Origin: Takakia lepidozioides
Lineage: Eukaryota; Streptophyta; Takakiopsida; Takakiales; Takakiaceae
Reading direction: 5' to 3'
Length of the DNA: 64,000 nucleotides
NCBI GenBank assembly: GCA_030704615.1
Contig: CM060732.1
Span: forward strand, 74,257,053 to 74,321,052
A program made the translations under genes and the position numbers. The notes below the pieces were generated by a model that searched no databases, had not been told where the DNA came from, and was given only the letters and a program-made list of their open reading frames with translations. Every line of letters starts with the position of its first letter. The first letter of the stretch is position 1. Shown piece by piece: positions 44,165 to 55,298 of this stretch.

Positions 44165-44981
44165 CTAGTCATCACGAGTCCTTGTTTGAAGGCCCTCGCT
44201 TGAGTCTATTGCAGTGGTTTCCATACTTACCATGCTGCCTCGAACGCACACGGTTTGTCCCACCTGAAACAGGTTAGAATACTTAACACGCAAGCTGTTA
44301 AAATTGCGGGTCTGGGTTAGCTGAGCCTTACCAATGTTTGACTTGGCATCATGGATAGACACCGCATGCCGAGCATGAAGATCCTCAACAAAGGTATCAA
44401 GATCAACCGGATTAGCAACAGTTTAGATAAGAGGGGTAGAATGCAAAGGAGAAACACACTTGTGACCATACAACAACTCAAAATGAGTCTTCTTGGTGCT
44501 AGCATGTACGGCGGTGCGATAAGAAAGAAAATAGGGGAAAAAAGGTATCCCACTCCCTGGTAAGTTTGCCATTCTTCTCCAACATTCGGCAAAGAGTTTG
44601 GTTGAAGCGTTCCGTGAGACCATTGGTCTGGGGATGGTATGTGGCAGTGGTGAAATGCTTGATACCAAAGTTGAAACATACCACTGTGAGGAACTGGTTA
44701 CAAAACTCCTTGCCCTGATCCGTTAGTATCTCCCGATGACACCCATGCCGCATAAGGATCTCATTGAAAAAGAACTGAGCTACAACATCACTAGCCTTGG
44801 AACGCAAAGGCCGGACCTCTACCCACTTAGTCAAGTAGTCAGTAGCAATACAAAAGTAGCTTCGACCCTTTGATGTAAGTGCGAGGGGTCCTACCAAATC
44901 AATGCCAACACGAGCAAAAGCATGGGTGATAGACAAAAGCTGCAGCTCATACGAGACTTCTCCAGGTGATAAATCCACCAC
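44165..44981 (-). pseudogene. Integrase core and C-terminus, second Ty3 element
   Basis: 44981-44499 reads ITHAFARVGIDLVGPL, FCIATDYLTKWVEVRPL, ILTDQGKEFCNQFL and YHPQTNGLTERFNQTLC, giving the D, D and E of the DDE integrase fold. A frame change near 44500 precedes the rest of the core, and the C-terminal strand-rich part follows (SIHDAKSNIGKAQLTQ…NLFQVGQTV, 44362-44165). The preceding HHCC finger is absent from its normal place. Confidence 0.8.
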
Positions 44982-45002
44982 ACATACTAGCGCATGAATA
45001 AA

Positions 45003-45900
45003 TCAACCAGGATCATCAAGAAGGCTAGACCAGCCCCAAGCAGCCAATATGCCATGAGAATCCAAGGCCAAGGGTTGCTGATCTGCACAAAGGAGGTTGA
45101 GAAGAGGAGTTGCATCAGTAGCAGCAAGATCATCCAAGGTGAGCATAGGCTTGCCGACAGGAAGATCAACCCGCGTAAGTACATCAGCGTTGATGTTTTC
45201 CTTGTCTTTCTTGTAGACTATATCCATGTTAAATTCTTGCAGAAACATAACCCATCTAGCAAACCTGCCATGAAGCTCCCTTGGTTTAATAAGAGCCTTG
45301 AGTGGAAGGTGATCAGTCTCCACTACAAATCGGCTACCATGTAAATATTGCCTGAAATGCTTCACACCAAAGATCAGGGGTAGACCCTCCTATCAGATAT
45401 GGAATAATTCCGTTCATGACGATCTAGAGAGCGAGATGCATAAACTATCACATGCTCTTTGCCTTCCACAACTTGATATAAGATTGCAGAAATAGCAATA
45501 TCTGATGCATCAATCTGAAGTAAGAAAGATAATTCAAAGTTAGGAAATATCAAGATGGGAACTGAACAAAGAGCTTTGCGAAGAGTGTCAAAGGCAGCCT
45601 GAGCTGGAAGAAGGTCCATTCAAACCTGGCATCCTTGCATACACCTTGGTCAGGGGGTGAGCAAGTTTGACAAAGTTTTTGATGAAACGCCTATAATAGG
45701 AAGCCAGACCAAGAAATGATTTGATACAATGTTTATCCCTAGGAATAGGAAAGCCCCAAACAGACTCAAGCTTGGCAGGATCAGGAAGCAAACCATCTTT
45801 GAACATGATATGACCAAGAAAGTGCAACTCAGGCATAAATAACTCACACTTCTTTGGCTTCACCTTGAACCCTGTTGTGCATACTGAAAACACGTTGCAG
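45003..45900 (-). pseudogene. RT thumb and RNase H, second Ty3 element
   Basis: From high to low: KVKPKKCELFMPELHFLGHI…SFLGLASYYRRFIKNF (RT thumb), a frame change near 45590, FDTLRKALCSVPILIFPNFE…LLQIDASDIAISAILYQV (RNase H start), a break near 45375, then HGSRFVVETDHLPLKALIKP…EFNMDIVYKKDKENINADVL. The YxDD part of RT is not here. Confidence 0.75.
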
Positions 45901-45929
45901 ATCAGTCAAGTGAGAATCAATGGAGAGCA

Positions 45930-46083
45930 ATGTTAGCACGACAACCTTCACACTTAGAGATGAACTCTGTGACATCCCGGTGAATTCCCAGCCAATAGTA
46001 AACCTCCTAGATGCGGGCCACGGTTTTCTTGATACCAAGGTGACCTGCATACAAGGAACAATAGAAACGCTCCAATAAAGCAT
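45930..46083 (-). pseudogene. Displaced integrase HHCC zinc finger
   Basis: The minus-strand reading FYCSLYAGHLGIKKTVARI-stop-EVYYWLGIHRDVTEFISKCEGCRANIAL has the H…H…C-x2-C spacing of the Ty3 integrase N-terminal finger (GHLGxxKT…YYW…V…F…C..C). It normally precedes VDLSPGEVSYELQLL, which here follows RNase H at 44985 directly. The missing piece there and the extra piece here are therefore complementary. Confidence 0.65.
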
Positions 46084-46529
46084 TCAGTTGGCTCCGTGGT
46101 GAGGGCAGCAAAGGCGTCCATGGTTCATTCATCATACCAATTTTTCATCCCACACTCATCCAACATTCATCCATTCCTTTTTTTTTAAGCAGATTCCCTG
46201 AAGCGTGAGCAGATTGAAAACGTAAGCACATTACTGATGCGGACCCTAAAACCGAGGGAACAAGTGGGCCTATTGCCGTGGACGCGAACTCCACTGCAAT
46301 GACGCAATCTCCGCTCCATCGGACCGAAAACAGACAGGCTCCAAGACGACAATGTGGCACGAATGTGCGATGAAAAAACAATTAAAATCTTGACTTCCTG
46401 CCTATAACCCCTATCTATGACACCAGTAGCCACTAAGCAATGTTTGAGGGTGGTGAGTCTCCTCCAACCTTCAACTTCAAGGAAATGAGCAGTTGGACAC
46501 AGGAAAGCTAGGCCAGATCTAACCACCTT
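46084..46529. other. Unassigned insertion inside the second Ty3 element
   Basis: About 450 bp between protease and the displaced integrase finger. It has a poly-T run (46178-46187) and frames without domain likeness. It replaces the RT fingers and palm, so it marks the rearrangement junction or a small later insertion. Confidence 0.35.
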
Positions 46530-47125
46530 CTAGGTAATGGTAAGAATGGTGATATTGACAGGTGCACAAACCAAGGTAGAATTTCTGGGAATAGCTATAG
46601 GCACCCCTGTCATGCCACCAGCATTAGGAACATGCCATTGATGTAAAAACTGAAGATTAGGCTGAAATTTGTAAAATTCATTCCAATTGAGGTTGGAGTG
46701 GGAGTTTTGTTGTACCTCTTTTACCAGGGCCTGCACTTTGGAGAGATTTGGCTGTAGCTGACCCAACATTGAGTTTCACTGCCTTCAAAAGGACCACTTT
46801 CTCATGGCCCTCACCATTGTTGAAGCAAAAGGAATAGTCTGCCAGACTGATGGTGGCACCAGCCCTAGTCATCCAGTCTAGGCCTAGCAGGAATTGATCT
46901 CCAATAGTAACTCACCACAACCTCTTTCTTGTGAATTCTGATAGGTACAGTGACTAGACCCAGAGGCTCATATCTGGATCCATCTACAATCAACACTTCA
47001 ATACCAGATGCAAGGCATAACTTAAGACCAAGAACTCTCACAACATCCAAAGGTACAGTAGATATAGTACATCCTATGTCAATTACGCAGGAAAAGCTCA
47101 ACTCATGGATATGACATTGGGCCAT
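46530..47125 (-). pseudogene. Protease, second Ty3 element
   Basis: ELSFSCVIDIGCTISTVPLD has the protease active-site position with DIG in place of the usual DSG/DTG, so the enzyme was probably inactive even before the frame breaks. VPIRIHKKEVV… follows, then a shifted DWMTRAGATISLADYSFCF, typical of plant Ty3 proteases. Confidence 0.65.
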
Positions 47126-47279
47126 GAGAGGGCTGATCTATCGGCCAGCAGTCTGCCTGCTGAGAGGACAATGCAAGGCTTTGAACTAGTTAGTGGACAA
47201 AACAGCTTGAACCGAAACAAGAGAGATAGGGTTGGTGGATGGTGGACCTCTTGCCCCCTTCCCAAGAGATCTCTCTAGT

Positions 47280-48097
47280 TTAAAGGAGGGGAAGAACCAC
47301 TAGCAGCTTTCTTGCTCTTGATCAGCTGTGGCAGCGCCCCTGCTCTGTCTGGACAATGCTTAGTCCAGTGTTCCAAGGATCCACAGATACAACATGCAAC
47401 ACGATTGGCTTCATAAGCTTGACCAGTCTGGGTATGACCTCTATTATTACCACCTACTTGTCCTTACGCATGTCGAGGCTGCCAATGCTGCTAATGAGCC
47501 TGCATGGCAACAAACTGAATAGCTACAGACTCACTGAGACTTCCTATTGTGTTGGCCAATCCTTGAAGGGTAAAGTTGTCTATCTTGCATTGCATAACAT
47601 GAGAAACATAGGGTGAAGATGTTGCATGCCAAGCTCGAAGCCCCCTGGAGCTTGAAACTTGGCATGGTGTTGCATTGATTTGCTGTCAGCCAAGTCAGCC
47701 ATCTTAAGATTAACTTATGCTAACACAGTTTCGTCATTGACAAACTGACGACGCTGAGCCTAGTTCTGAATAGCAAGGGATAATCTAAGGAGAGTCAATG
47801 ATATTATCAACAGCAGGAAACTTGATATCCATGTAGTATTTCCATGTAGTAAGTCCTAGAAGATAGTTTGATAAAGCAATCTAGAGGCCTCTCAGGAGGT
47901 TTGAACAAGATCTTTGCCCACTCTACAAAGGATGCCCAATTGATGCTGGGATCATCCATGACTGTTGCATGCAGCAAGTCACGAGCTGACCCCTTCATGC
48001 TCATCCTAAAGATAGCCATTTTGAAATTCTCAGGGACACCATTCACATTAGCAATCACCTCATACATCTGAAGATATCTATCAATGTCTTCTCCCAT
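47280..48097 (-). pseudogene. Gag and zinc knuckle, second Ty3 element
   Basis: 48097-47807 is a retrotransposon gag core (MGEDIDRYLQMYEVIANVNG, FRMSMKGSARDLLHA, WASFVEWAKILF). Further down, at about 47440-47330, the minus strand encodes a CCHC knuckle (CCICGSLEHWTKHCP). Between them the frame is broken several times. Confidence 0.65.
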
Positions 48098-48100
48098 GTT

Positions 48101-49700
48101 ATATTCTGGATAGGGCTAAGTGGTTAACTGGGGGATCAAGTGACAGGGCAAGCTATGGTTCATGTGTCCAGGAAGAACAGATCCATGAGTAGGGCAGCAG
48201 GAAACCATGGCCTGAGTTTGGGCAGTAGCACCACTAGCATGCACATGATTAGCAGCAGATGTGGAACTGTGACCCAAAATATTACTGGTTGACCTTATGG
48301 CAGTAGAAGAAGGCAGACTTGTATGTGACTTGCCATACCCATGGGGAGGATATGTGACATCATATTTTGCTGAGCAGCAGGATGGACTTACTGCAAGTGA
48401 GGCTGAGGCATTCCACTCATGGGAATAGTGGGTGCCACTCCCACTGGCTGAACTGACATGGACCCTATGTTATGGACAGGAGCAGTGCTAATACTACTAA
48501 CATGCATGCCTACAGGCTGGCTGGTAGCAACTCCTGGTGGTGTGCCCGCTTGCTAGACAGGGAGGGCTCCCACATAGGTGCTAGCACTAGGAACCCGATT
48601 GGCAATCGAGCTAGAGGATGCTTGCGTCATGACCCCTCTACTTTGAACAGGACCAGAGACACTCAACAGAGGAGCACCACCCGAATGCAAACCCGAACCC
48701 ACAGGCAAAGACATCCCTCCCCCGAGAGTGGGATTAGGGAGATTCATGACATGCATTACATTAGAGTCCACACTAGTCATGACCTGGGCCGGCATACCGC
48801 TCGTAGTTGCCCGAACATCCAAGATCGGCCTATGGACAAAATCCGGACTTTGCAACTATGTCGTGGGCTTGCTGTGCCGAGTCACTACGGCCGCATCAGC
48901 TCGAACGTAGACAAGAAAATTCGTAGGATCAAACATTCCAAACTCTTCGGGTGAGAGAACCAAACTCTCATCTCTCACCCTTGCAACAACACCATCATGT
49001 AACGTGGCTCTAGCTCTCCTTCTAAAGTACCAGTGTTCAACAAGACATCATTGGCCAGCATATTACTTTCCTGCAGGTTGTCCGATTCTTTACTTATCCC
49101 AGGTACGCCTTCACCACGTGACTCCCTCGAGCTATCCATGAGCCTCTGTCTACCATATCTCAGCCAAGCAGTCTTACCTAGCATACAAGAAATGAAAAAT
49201 AGGCTTGGGAAATTTGACCGTTAAGCAGCAGGGATGTGAAGAGAAGGTCGAGCACCCGGCGAGCTAGCCCCTGGAACCCACGTAGAGCAGCACGTGCAAT
49301 CCTCAGCACCTTGTGCGACTGCAGCTCGTAGATGCCCAAAGCCAACCACTCCCAACCTTCAGTGTTCTTGATCCAAAAGCTCACACGAGTGGTGTCACCC
49401 TCCCGCCACGTTCGTGAGAGCAGAGCTAAAATAGGGTAGTCACTCAAATTCTCAAAGGCACTTAGGCGAACCACCCTTTGAGTAGCAAAGGTGGTGCCCA
49501 CGCCTAGGATTACCAAGTCAGACAACTGCACGATCAGGGGCCCACCCCTCAAGCCGTCAATCAACTGTGAGGATGTGGGTGCCAACGCACAGGGTCGGAG
49601 GTGAAATCGCAGAGTGCGCAACACCAGTGCCCCCGTGCCCTGCAACATCAACGAGAGCCAATTCTGCCGTACTGGGCTAGGGCCATGATGAAGCTCCATG
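48101..49700 (-). other. Gag-proximal open frames of uncertain identity
   Basis: Minus-strand frames at 48855-48553 (Gly/Ser/Met-rich, GGGMSLPVGSGLHSGG), 49184-48975 (KTAWLRYGRQRLMDSSRESR) and 49699-49178 (173 aa, WREGDTTRVSFWIKNTEGW…). The first two read like the low-complexity N-terminal part of gag for the element downstream. The third has globular composition but no recognised family. Confidence 0.35.
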
Positions 49701-49843
49701 CTTCGAATGCCAGAGAGAGGCAGATATAGGCCAAGTTCCAGCCACGTAAACTCCCGGTGATGCAGAAAGCGCGACTTGATTGCCTTGATGGCAAGCGCTC
49801 AGAATTGCGGAGCTCGAATTCTTTTTTAGTGAGCTACCTAGCT

Positions 49844-50074
49844 CTAATGCAAGGTGGTCTTAGGACGATCTTCTTCTGCAATCGTGCTCTGGTTGTATCC
49901 GGAAAATACATCAAGGAAAGAATAGCATTCATGGCCAGCGACTGCATCCAGGATAATGTCAGTGAAAGGCCATGGAAAATAGTCCTTCCTGGTAACTGCA
50001 TTAAGCTTCCAAAAGTCCGAGCAAATCCACACTTTGCCCGATTGCTTCTTTGGGACAACCACTATCGGCGACAC
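49844..50074 (-). pseudogene. Ty3 reverse transcriptase fragment (fingers/palm)
   Basis: SPIVVVPKKQSGKVWICSDF, then WKLNAVTRKDYFPWPF and YSFLDVFSGYNQ, covers RT motifs up to the first catalytic Asp (FLDVFSGYNQ). It ends before the YxDD box. It could be the very part missing from the rearranged element at 44-48 kb, or a separate insertion. Confidence 0.7.
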
Positions 50075-50159
50075 CCAATCACTATATGGAACAGGACAAG
50101 ACGACTATCACGGCGGAATTGGAACGTGGAGCCAGTCTTCACGAAACAATATGCATCAT

Positions 50160-50425
50160 ACGTTCCACTCCAAACCAATTTCAATTATCAAATAATGAAC
50201 TGAATAGTGAGGGCTGTTGCAGCCTCTGACAATGGTGGAACCAGATGTTCCACCCTGATCCTATTGGCCTGGAAGGGGGAGGCCTCTAGTGGAAGCATTT
50301 CCCTGTGCGGAATGCACCCATTGGATTCTGCTTTTGAAGGGCATGACGAATGAATGGGAAAAACTTTGCAAGTTCTTTACGCCTTGAAAAGTCCCCTCCA
50401 ACTACGCTAAGAAAATCAGAAATAA
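50160..50425. repeat. 260-bp tandem duplication, first copy
   Basis: From GTTCCACTCCAAACCAATTT to CTACGCTAAGAAAATCAG. The same text, with only scattered substitutions, starts again at about 50477. On the minus strand a short frame (HREMLPLEAFPFQANR…) runs through both copies. It lies between the RT fragment and the PPR gene. Confidence 0.85.
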
Positions 50426-50476
50426 CCTTAAAAAATATCGGAAAAAATCACTTTACATAGCATGAAGGCAGAGAAA

Positions 50477-50741
50477 TGAGGTTCCACTCCGAACCAATTT
50501 CGGTTATCAAATAATGAACTTAAGAGTGAGGGCTGTTGCAGCCTCTGACAATGGTCGAACCAGATGTTCCACCCTGATCCTATTGGCCTGGAAGGGGAAG
50601 GCCTCCAGTGGAAGCATTTCCCTGTGCGGAATGCACCCATCGGATTCTGCTTGTGAAGGGCACGATAAATGAATGGGAAAAACTTTGCAAGTTCTTTACG
50701 CCTTGAAAAGTCCCCTCCAACTACGCTAAGAAAATCAGAGG
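50477..50741. repeat. 260-bp tandem duplication, second copy
   Basis: Partner of the preceding copy, separated from it by about 50 bp of unique sequence (AAATAACCTTAAAAAATATC…). Substitutions are few, mostly transitions, so the duplication is recent compared with the decayed retroelements beside it. Confidence 0.85.
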
Positions 50742-50871
50742 AGGTCTTTACGTTTTGGTAATCAGCCCTTCAAGTTCCAGAAGTTCAACATCCTTAGCCA
50801 CAAAGGCATAATGGTATATCACAACATCTCTAATGCCCACATACTTCCAGTGACACTCTTTCATGCTTATC

Positions 50872-53128
50872 TCACCAATAATCCCCGCATGAACAAACCC
50901 CATCTTGAAAGTGGTGAAAACGGTTGGCATCTCTTACAACGACTGCTCGATCAACAATCTTCGAGATGAACTTGATGGCGGTGTGGCAGTCACCACACAC
51001 CCGAAGGTTCTTAATGACACGGATAGGCATCCCAGGAGGTGTGCTGATGAGCCCAAAAGCAATGGCCAGCTTCTCACTGTGGTGGCAAAGAGAAACTGCC
51101 TTCTGCTCCTCGTCTAAATCATGCAAGACATAACGTGTGTCAGGCACATATCCAGCCTCCTTCATCCAACAAGACAGTCGGTTCAGCTCAGCATGGATTT
51201 CCTCAATTTGTGGATGCATTTTATCTTCTACTGCAAATGTATGGACCCGGTTGTTGACCTCAATGCAGCTGCGACCTGGCTCCTTTCTGACACCTCTGTC
51301 CTCCATCATTTTTCTTACCTTGGCTTTGTCATCCCACCTGCCAGCTGCAGCATAGATATTTGAGAGAAGCACATAAGCTGCAGTATGTTCTGGATCCCAC
51401 TTGAGAAGGCATTTTGCAGCATGTTCTGCAAGGTTCACATCACCATGGACTCTGCAGGCACCAAGCAATGCACCCCACACTGAACCATCTGGTTCAATGG
51501 GCATTTTCTTAATTAACTCCTCTGCCTCCTCCAATCGTCCTGCACGTCCAAGAATGTCCACCATACAGCTAAAATGCTCAACTGTAGGCATGAGGCCATG
51601 GTGTTGGCTCATGGAATCCAAGTAGTGTTGGCCTTCCTCCACTAGGCCCACATTGCAACTGTAGGAGAAGAGATATAAATGTGATACCATTGGGCTGTCA
51701 GCCTTCCTGTTGCATTTGTTCAAATAGTTGGATAGCTTCCCTACCATATCCCTGCTGGGCATATCCTGCAATCATCGCATTCCATGATATCACATCGCGT
51801 TCACCTATTTTGTCGAAAACTTGACGTGCACCTTTCAAGCTCCCACATTTGGAATACATTGTAACCAGTGTATTCTCCAGATTAATATATGAAGGAACTC
51901 CAGCTTTAATGATGTCAGCATGGACCTGCCTGCCCTTTTCCAGGGCTCCTAGGTTAATACAGGCATTGAGAACAGAAATGAACGTCACCTTGTTGTGGGT
52001 TACCCCTTCCTGTTGCATTTGCTCATAGATTTTGAAAGCCTCTTCTCCAAACCCGTACTGAGCATATCCTGATATCATTGCACTCCATGAAACCACATCT
52101 TGATCAGCCATATTGTCAAAAACTTGACGTGCATTTTTCATGCTCCCGCATTTAGCATACATTTCTATAAGGGCAGTCTCCAAATTAATATGTGATGCAA
52201 TTCCAGCTCTGATGATGTCAGAATGGACCTCTTTGCCCTTTTCTAGGGAGCCTAGGCTGGCACACGCATTTAGAACACAAATAAACGTTACCCTGTTGGG
52301 TGTCACCCCCTCTTGCTGCATTATCTCATAGAGCTTGAACGCATCCATTGCAGCACCATATTGAGCATATCCTGCGATCAATGCACTCCATGATACAACA
52401 TCTTGCTTAGCCATGTTGTCGAACACTCGACGCGCATCCTTCACACTCCCGCATTTGGCATACATGTCAACAAGGGCAGTCTCCAAGTTGATATGTGATG
52501 CAATTCCAGCTTGAATGATGTCAGCATGGACCTCTTTGCCTTTTTCCACAACTCCTAAGGTGGCACACGCACTGAGCACACAAATGAATGAAACCCTGTC
52601 GGGCGTTATCCCTTCTGATTGCATTTGCTCATAAATCTTGAAAGCCTCCTCAGAATGCCCACACTTGGCATATCCTGCCATCATTATAGTCCATGTAAAT
52701 AAATCTCGTTCAGGCATTTTGTCAAACACTTGGCGTGCATCCACCAAGCTCCCACATTTGGCATACATGTTGACAAGGGTGCTGAGAAGAAACTTGTTTG
52801 ACTTCAATCCAGTTTGGATAATGTGGGCATGCACCTGCTTCCCCCCTGCTAGGTCTTTCATTTTGATGCACTCCTGTAAGAGACAGACGTAAGTATTGGA
52901 GTCTCCCGACTTGCGTTGTTGGTTCAAAATGTGCAGCGCCTGTTTCAGTTGTCCTGCCTTACATAGTGTCCTGACATCCCTGAAAGCCCCAGACAAGTTC
53001 TTTGTGGTTCCTTCTCCTGCTATTCCTTCAGAAGCAGTGGTGATGGTGAAGGTGCTCCCCCTGCCATCAGTCTGCTGTCCAACAAGTACCTGTGCCTGAT
53101 TCAGACCTTTCATTCTGCATGACTCCAA
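50872..53128 (-). pseudogene. PPR-DYW RNA-editing factor gene with two lesions
   Basis: An intronless PLS-class PPR gene. The N-terminus (53128) is followed by about ten PPR units (LVDMYAKCGSVKDARRVFDN-type), then E/E+ (GLMPTVEHFSCMVDILGRAG…, PEHTAAYVLLSNIYAAAGRW), a PG box (GYVPDTRYVLHDLDEEQK), and a DYW deaminase with HSEKLAIAFGL, CGDCH and terminal CSCGDYW. Such proteins bind organelle RNA and deaminate C to U. The frame is broken twice within 40 bp: a TGA at 51700-51698 (QQEG-stop-QPNGITF) and an extra C in CTCCTAC (about 51665). Removing one C there would restore the register to the C-terminal half (50872-51690), so everything else is intact. It is either a very young pseudogene or the site of assembly errors. 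Confidence 0.85.
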
Positions 53129-54391
53129 ACTTTCAACTCAAAACCCACTTAATATGCATCAAAGCTCGTAGACGCTCAATAAAGGACCTCTTTATGATGA
53201 CAGGCTCTTGCAGCACAATTATGGGTTAGAAACCAAACTATCCAGCCTTAGTTGAAAAACTTGCATCCTCATCAAAGTGATACCCGTTGAGTTGTCAGCC
53301 TGGTGCTGCATGGTGTACATCAGCATTAAAACCATCATCAGATTGTACTCGACCTTGTGTCATGGCAGCTAGCTCTGCTTTCACCCAAGGAGGATTTGAC
53401 AAACTCTCAATCCAAAGGACCTTCTTTGAATGCTTATGTAGAAAATCATGAGATCTTGGACTTTTCTGTAAAGAGCAACAAGGGGTAGCTGAGCAGCTAG
53501 AGCTTCAACCACAGCCTCACAAAGACCACTCTACAGCCGCCAAGGTCATCTCAAACAACATACCACGACAAAGCTACTTCAATGCCACTGTGGCTTAGCA
53601 ACTGAGAGAAAAAGCACTACAGTAAGTGTAAAAGACGAATATATTTCTTGGTATTACTGCAACCATGTTCCAGTCTTCATAGACTCACCATATAAGACCT
53701 GTTGTCCCACCACTGCAAGGGATCTGACATGAACTCCTGCCACAGTCGTCCTATGCCTATGGATTGACCTGCATGCAAACACCACCCAAACAAGTCTTTA
53801 GGCATCTCTTAATTGCCTTATGCTGTACACTTGAGGGCATAGTTTGAAGGCAATGCTCCTGCAGCCAGTTGTGGGTTTTTTACCCACTGGTGTATGATAA
53901 CTCAGCTCCAGAACACCATAGTCCCTGTGAATAACCACCGACAATCTCGTTGTAGGTGATTAGAATTTTGATGTAGACATCATGCCAGCAGCAATATTGA
54001 TTCCAGCACTGCCACTCTAGCCCACAATCACACAGGTGTGACACATGGATGCAATTGCACTGCCAGAGAGAGAGAGAGAGTTCCACGAGGAGCAAGAGCT
54101 TAAGGGGACGAGTGTGGAACAAGAACCAACACCCCGGAAGTCCTACAGAAAGAGAGAGACGTTCATTGTATGAAAAATCTGCACCCACAATCCTCAACAA
54201 GGGCGGCTAACGTTCACAAGGAAGCGAGACATCAACCAGTGCCTCTCGTACTTCTCTGTGAATCCTTGTCCATCCGTAAGTGTGACTGGATAATTGTGGT
54301 TTTACACGGCTCTAGTAGGATCACATCTATTCGTATCACGTCTATGAGAAGTAGCTTTCTACATTAAGGAGTGAGCTCAAAATGTTGCACC

Positions 54392-54871
54392 TCATGGAAC
54401 TCTGCAGCCAGTTTTCCAGTAGACCGTGGAGGCAGCCCTGTCCAAAGTCCACCAAACTTCCGCCTTGAGAGTAAATCCCGGTGGCGACATTCTAGCCATG
54501 CAAATAAATGCCCGTCTCTCTCTCTCTCCCCCATGCAATCGATTGAAAAAATATAAATAGGAGATGAGGAGCTCACGTTCACCTACAGCCCTTGCATGTG
54601 CCAACTTCTTCGACCAAAATGGGCGTAGCACTAGCTGGTGTGTGTCAAGGGAAATTCGGGAACTGTCTCGCTCGATCACACCAGAATTTGCTTGAGAAAC
54701 CACGTAATGCACGAGGAGCTTGATATCTCTACCTTCCTTTGACTTCTCTGGAGACTTGGGAGGCATCAAAGCCATCGCTAAACCGGGGAGAGAGACAGCT
54801 TCCGCGAGATCTCGCCCGGCCTTTTCCCGGGCAGCTCTAAATGGATGAACGCCCTCGTTCATGGATGACAA
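54392..54871 (-). CDS. Doubtful hypothetical ORF
   Basis: A 159-aa minus-strand frame starting MSSMNEGVHPFRAAREKAGR… The first 65 residues have protein-like composition and reach a possible donor, but the rest looks random and crosses the CT microsatellite. It could be a first exon whose continuation lies in the unassigned sequence towards the PPR gene. No family is recognised and no Kozak or promoter support is seen. Confidence 0.2.
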   Translation of the reverse strand: MSSMNEGVHPFRAAREKAGRDLAEAVSLPGLAMALMPPKSPEKSKEGRDIKLLVHYVVSQANSGVIERDSSRISLDTHQLVLRPFWSKKLAHARAVGERELLISYLYFFNRLHGGERERRAFICMARMSPPGFTLKAEVWWTLDRAASTVYWKTGCRVP

Positions 54872-54968
54872 GTGGGAAAGAGCGGGAATGAGTTTTGAAT
54901 GAGCGGGACTGTCTCTCTCCCGCTCAGACGTTCCACGACAGCTATGCGGCAGCTGCTTACTGCATTCG

Positions 54969-55091
54969 ATGCGTAGTGATTGACGTACTTTTCTCCACCA
55001 CAGCTATGGCGGCAGCTGCTGGCTCCGTTGTGCTTCCTTGCATGCGAGGCCTGATCGTTCACATGCGTAGTGATTGACGTACTTTTCTCCC
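54969..55091. repeat. Short direct repeat near the USP promoter
   Basis: ATGCGTAGTGATTGACGTAC followed by TTTTCTCC occurs at about 54969 and 55064. The phrase ACAGGTCGTAG…ATGTTCTTCC occurs at about 55096 and 55225. The first repeat contains TGACGT, a core bound by plant bZIP factors, so it could be a doubled regulatory site of the downstream gene. That role is inference. Confidence 0.4.
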
Positions 55092-55298
55092 CCACAGGTC
55101 GTAGATGTTCTTCCTTCCCTTCTTCACCTCCGTCGCACATGCTTGCGTGCGAGACTGTGGTAGGAGACATGCGAAAGCAGGGGGGCATTCACGTGCAGAA
55201 TGATTCACATTGGAGTTGCACCACAGGTCGTAGGGTAGATGTTCTTCCATAGGTCGATCTCCGTGTAAGCTTGAGAGGATTGAAGAGGAGGAGGAAAT

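Larger units (their letters stand above)
44165..48100 (-). mobile_element. Second Ty3/gypsy element, rearranged
   Basis: Minus-strand domains from high to low coordinate: gag (48097-47807), zinc knuckle (about 47440-47330), protease (47125-46680), an unassigned 450-bp piece, an integrase zinc finger (about 46083-45950), RT thumb (about 45900-45640), RNase H (45619-45003), integrase core and C-terminus (44981-44165). RT fingers and palm are missing and the zinc finger sits where they should be. Every module is broken by stops or frame changes. It abuts the methyltransferase-bearing element head-on. Confidence 0.75.
53129..55298. other. Intergenic region between PPR and USP genes
   Basis: No convincing gene apart from the doubtful frame listed separately. 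An (AG)n microsatellite is at about 54066-54080, with another CT run at 54514-54528. The last 300 bp before the USP start codon probably hold its promoter and leader. Confidence 0.35.

Noticed and set aside
51662-51693. Short intron removing the PPR frameshift
   Set aside because: A GT…CTACAG pair exists, but the gap is only about 29 bases, too short, and it would not remove the upstream TGA.
51698-51700. TGA repaired by RNA editing or read-through
   Set aside because: U-to-C editing is an organelle process and this gene is nuclear; the nearby one-base frameshift would remain in any case.
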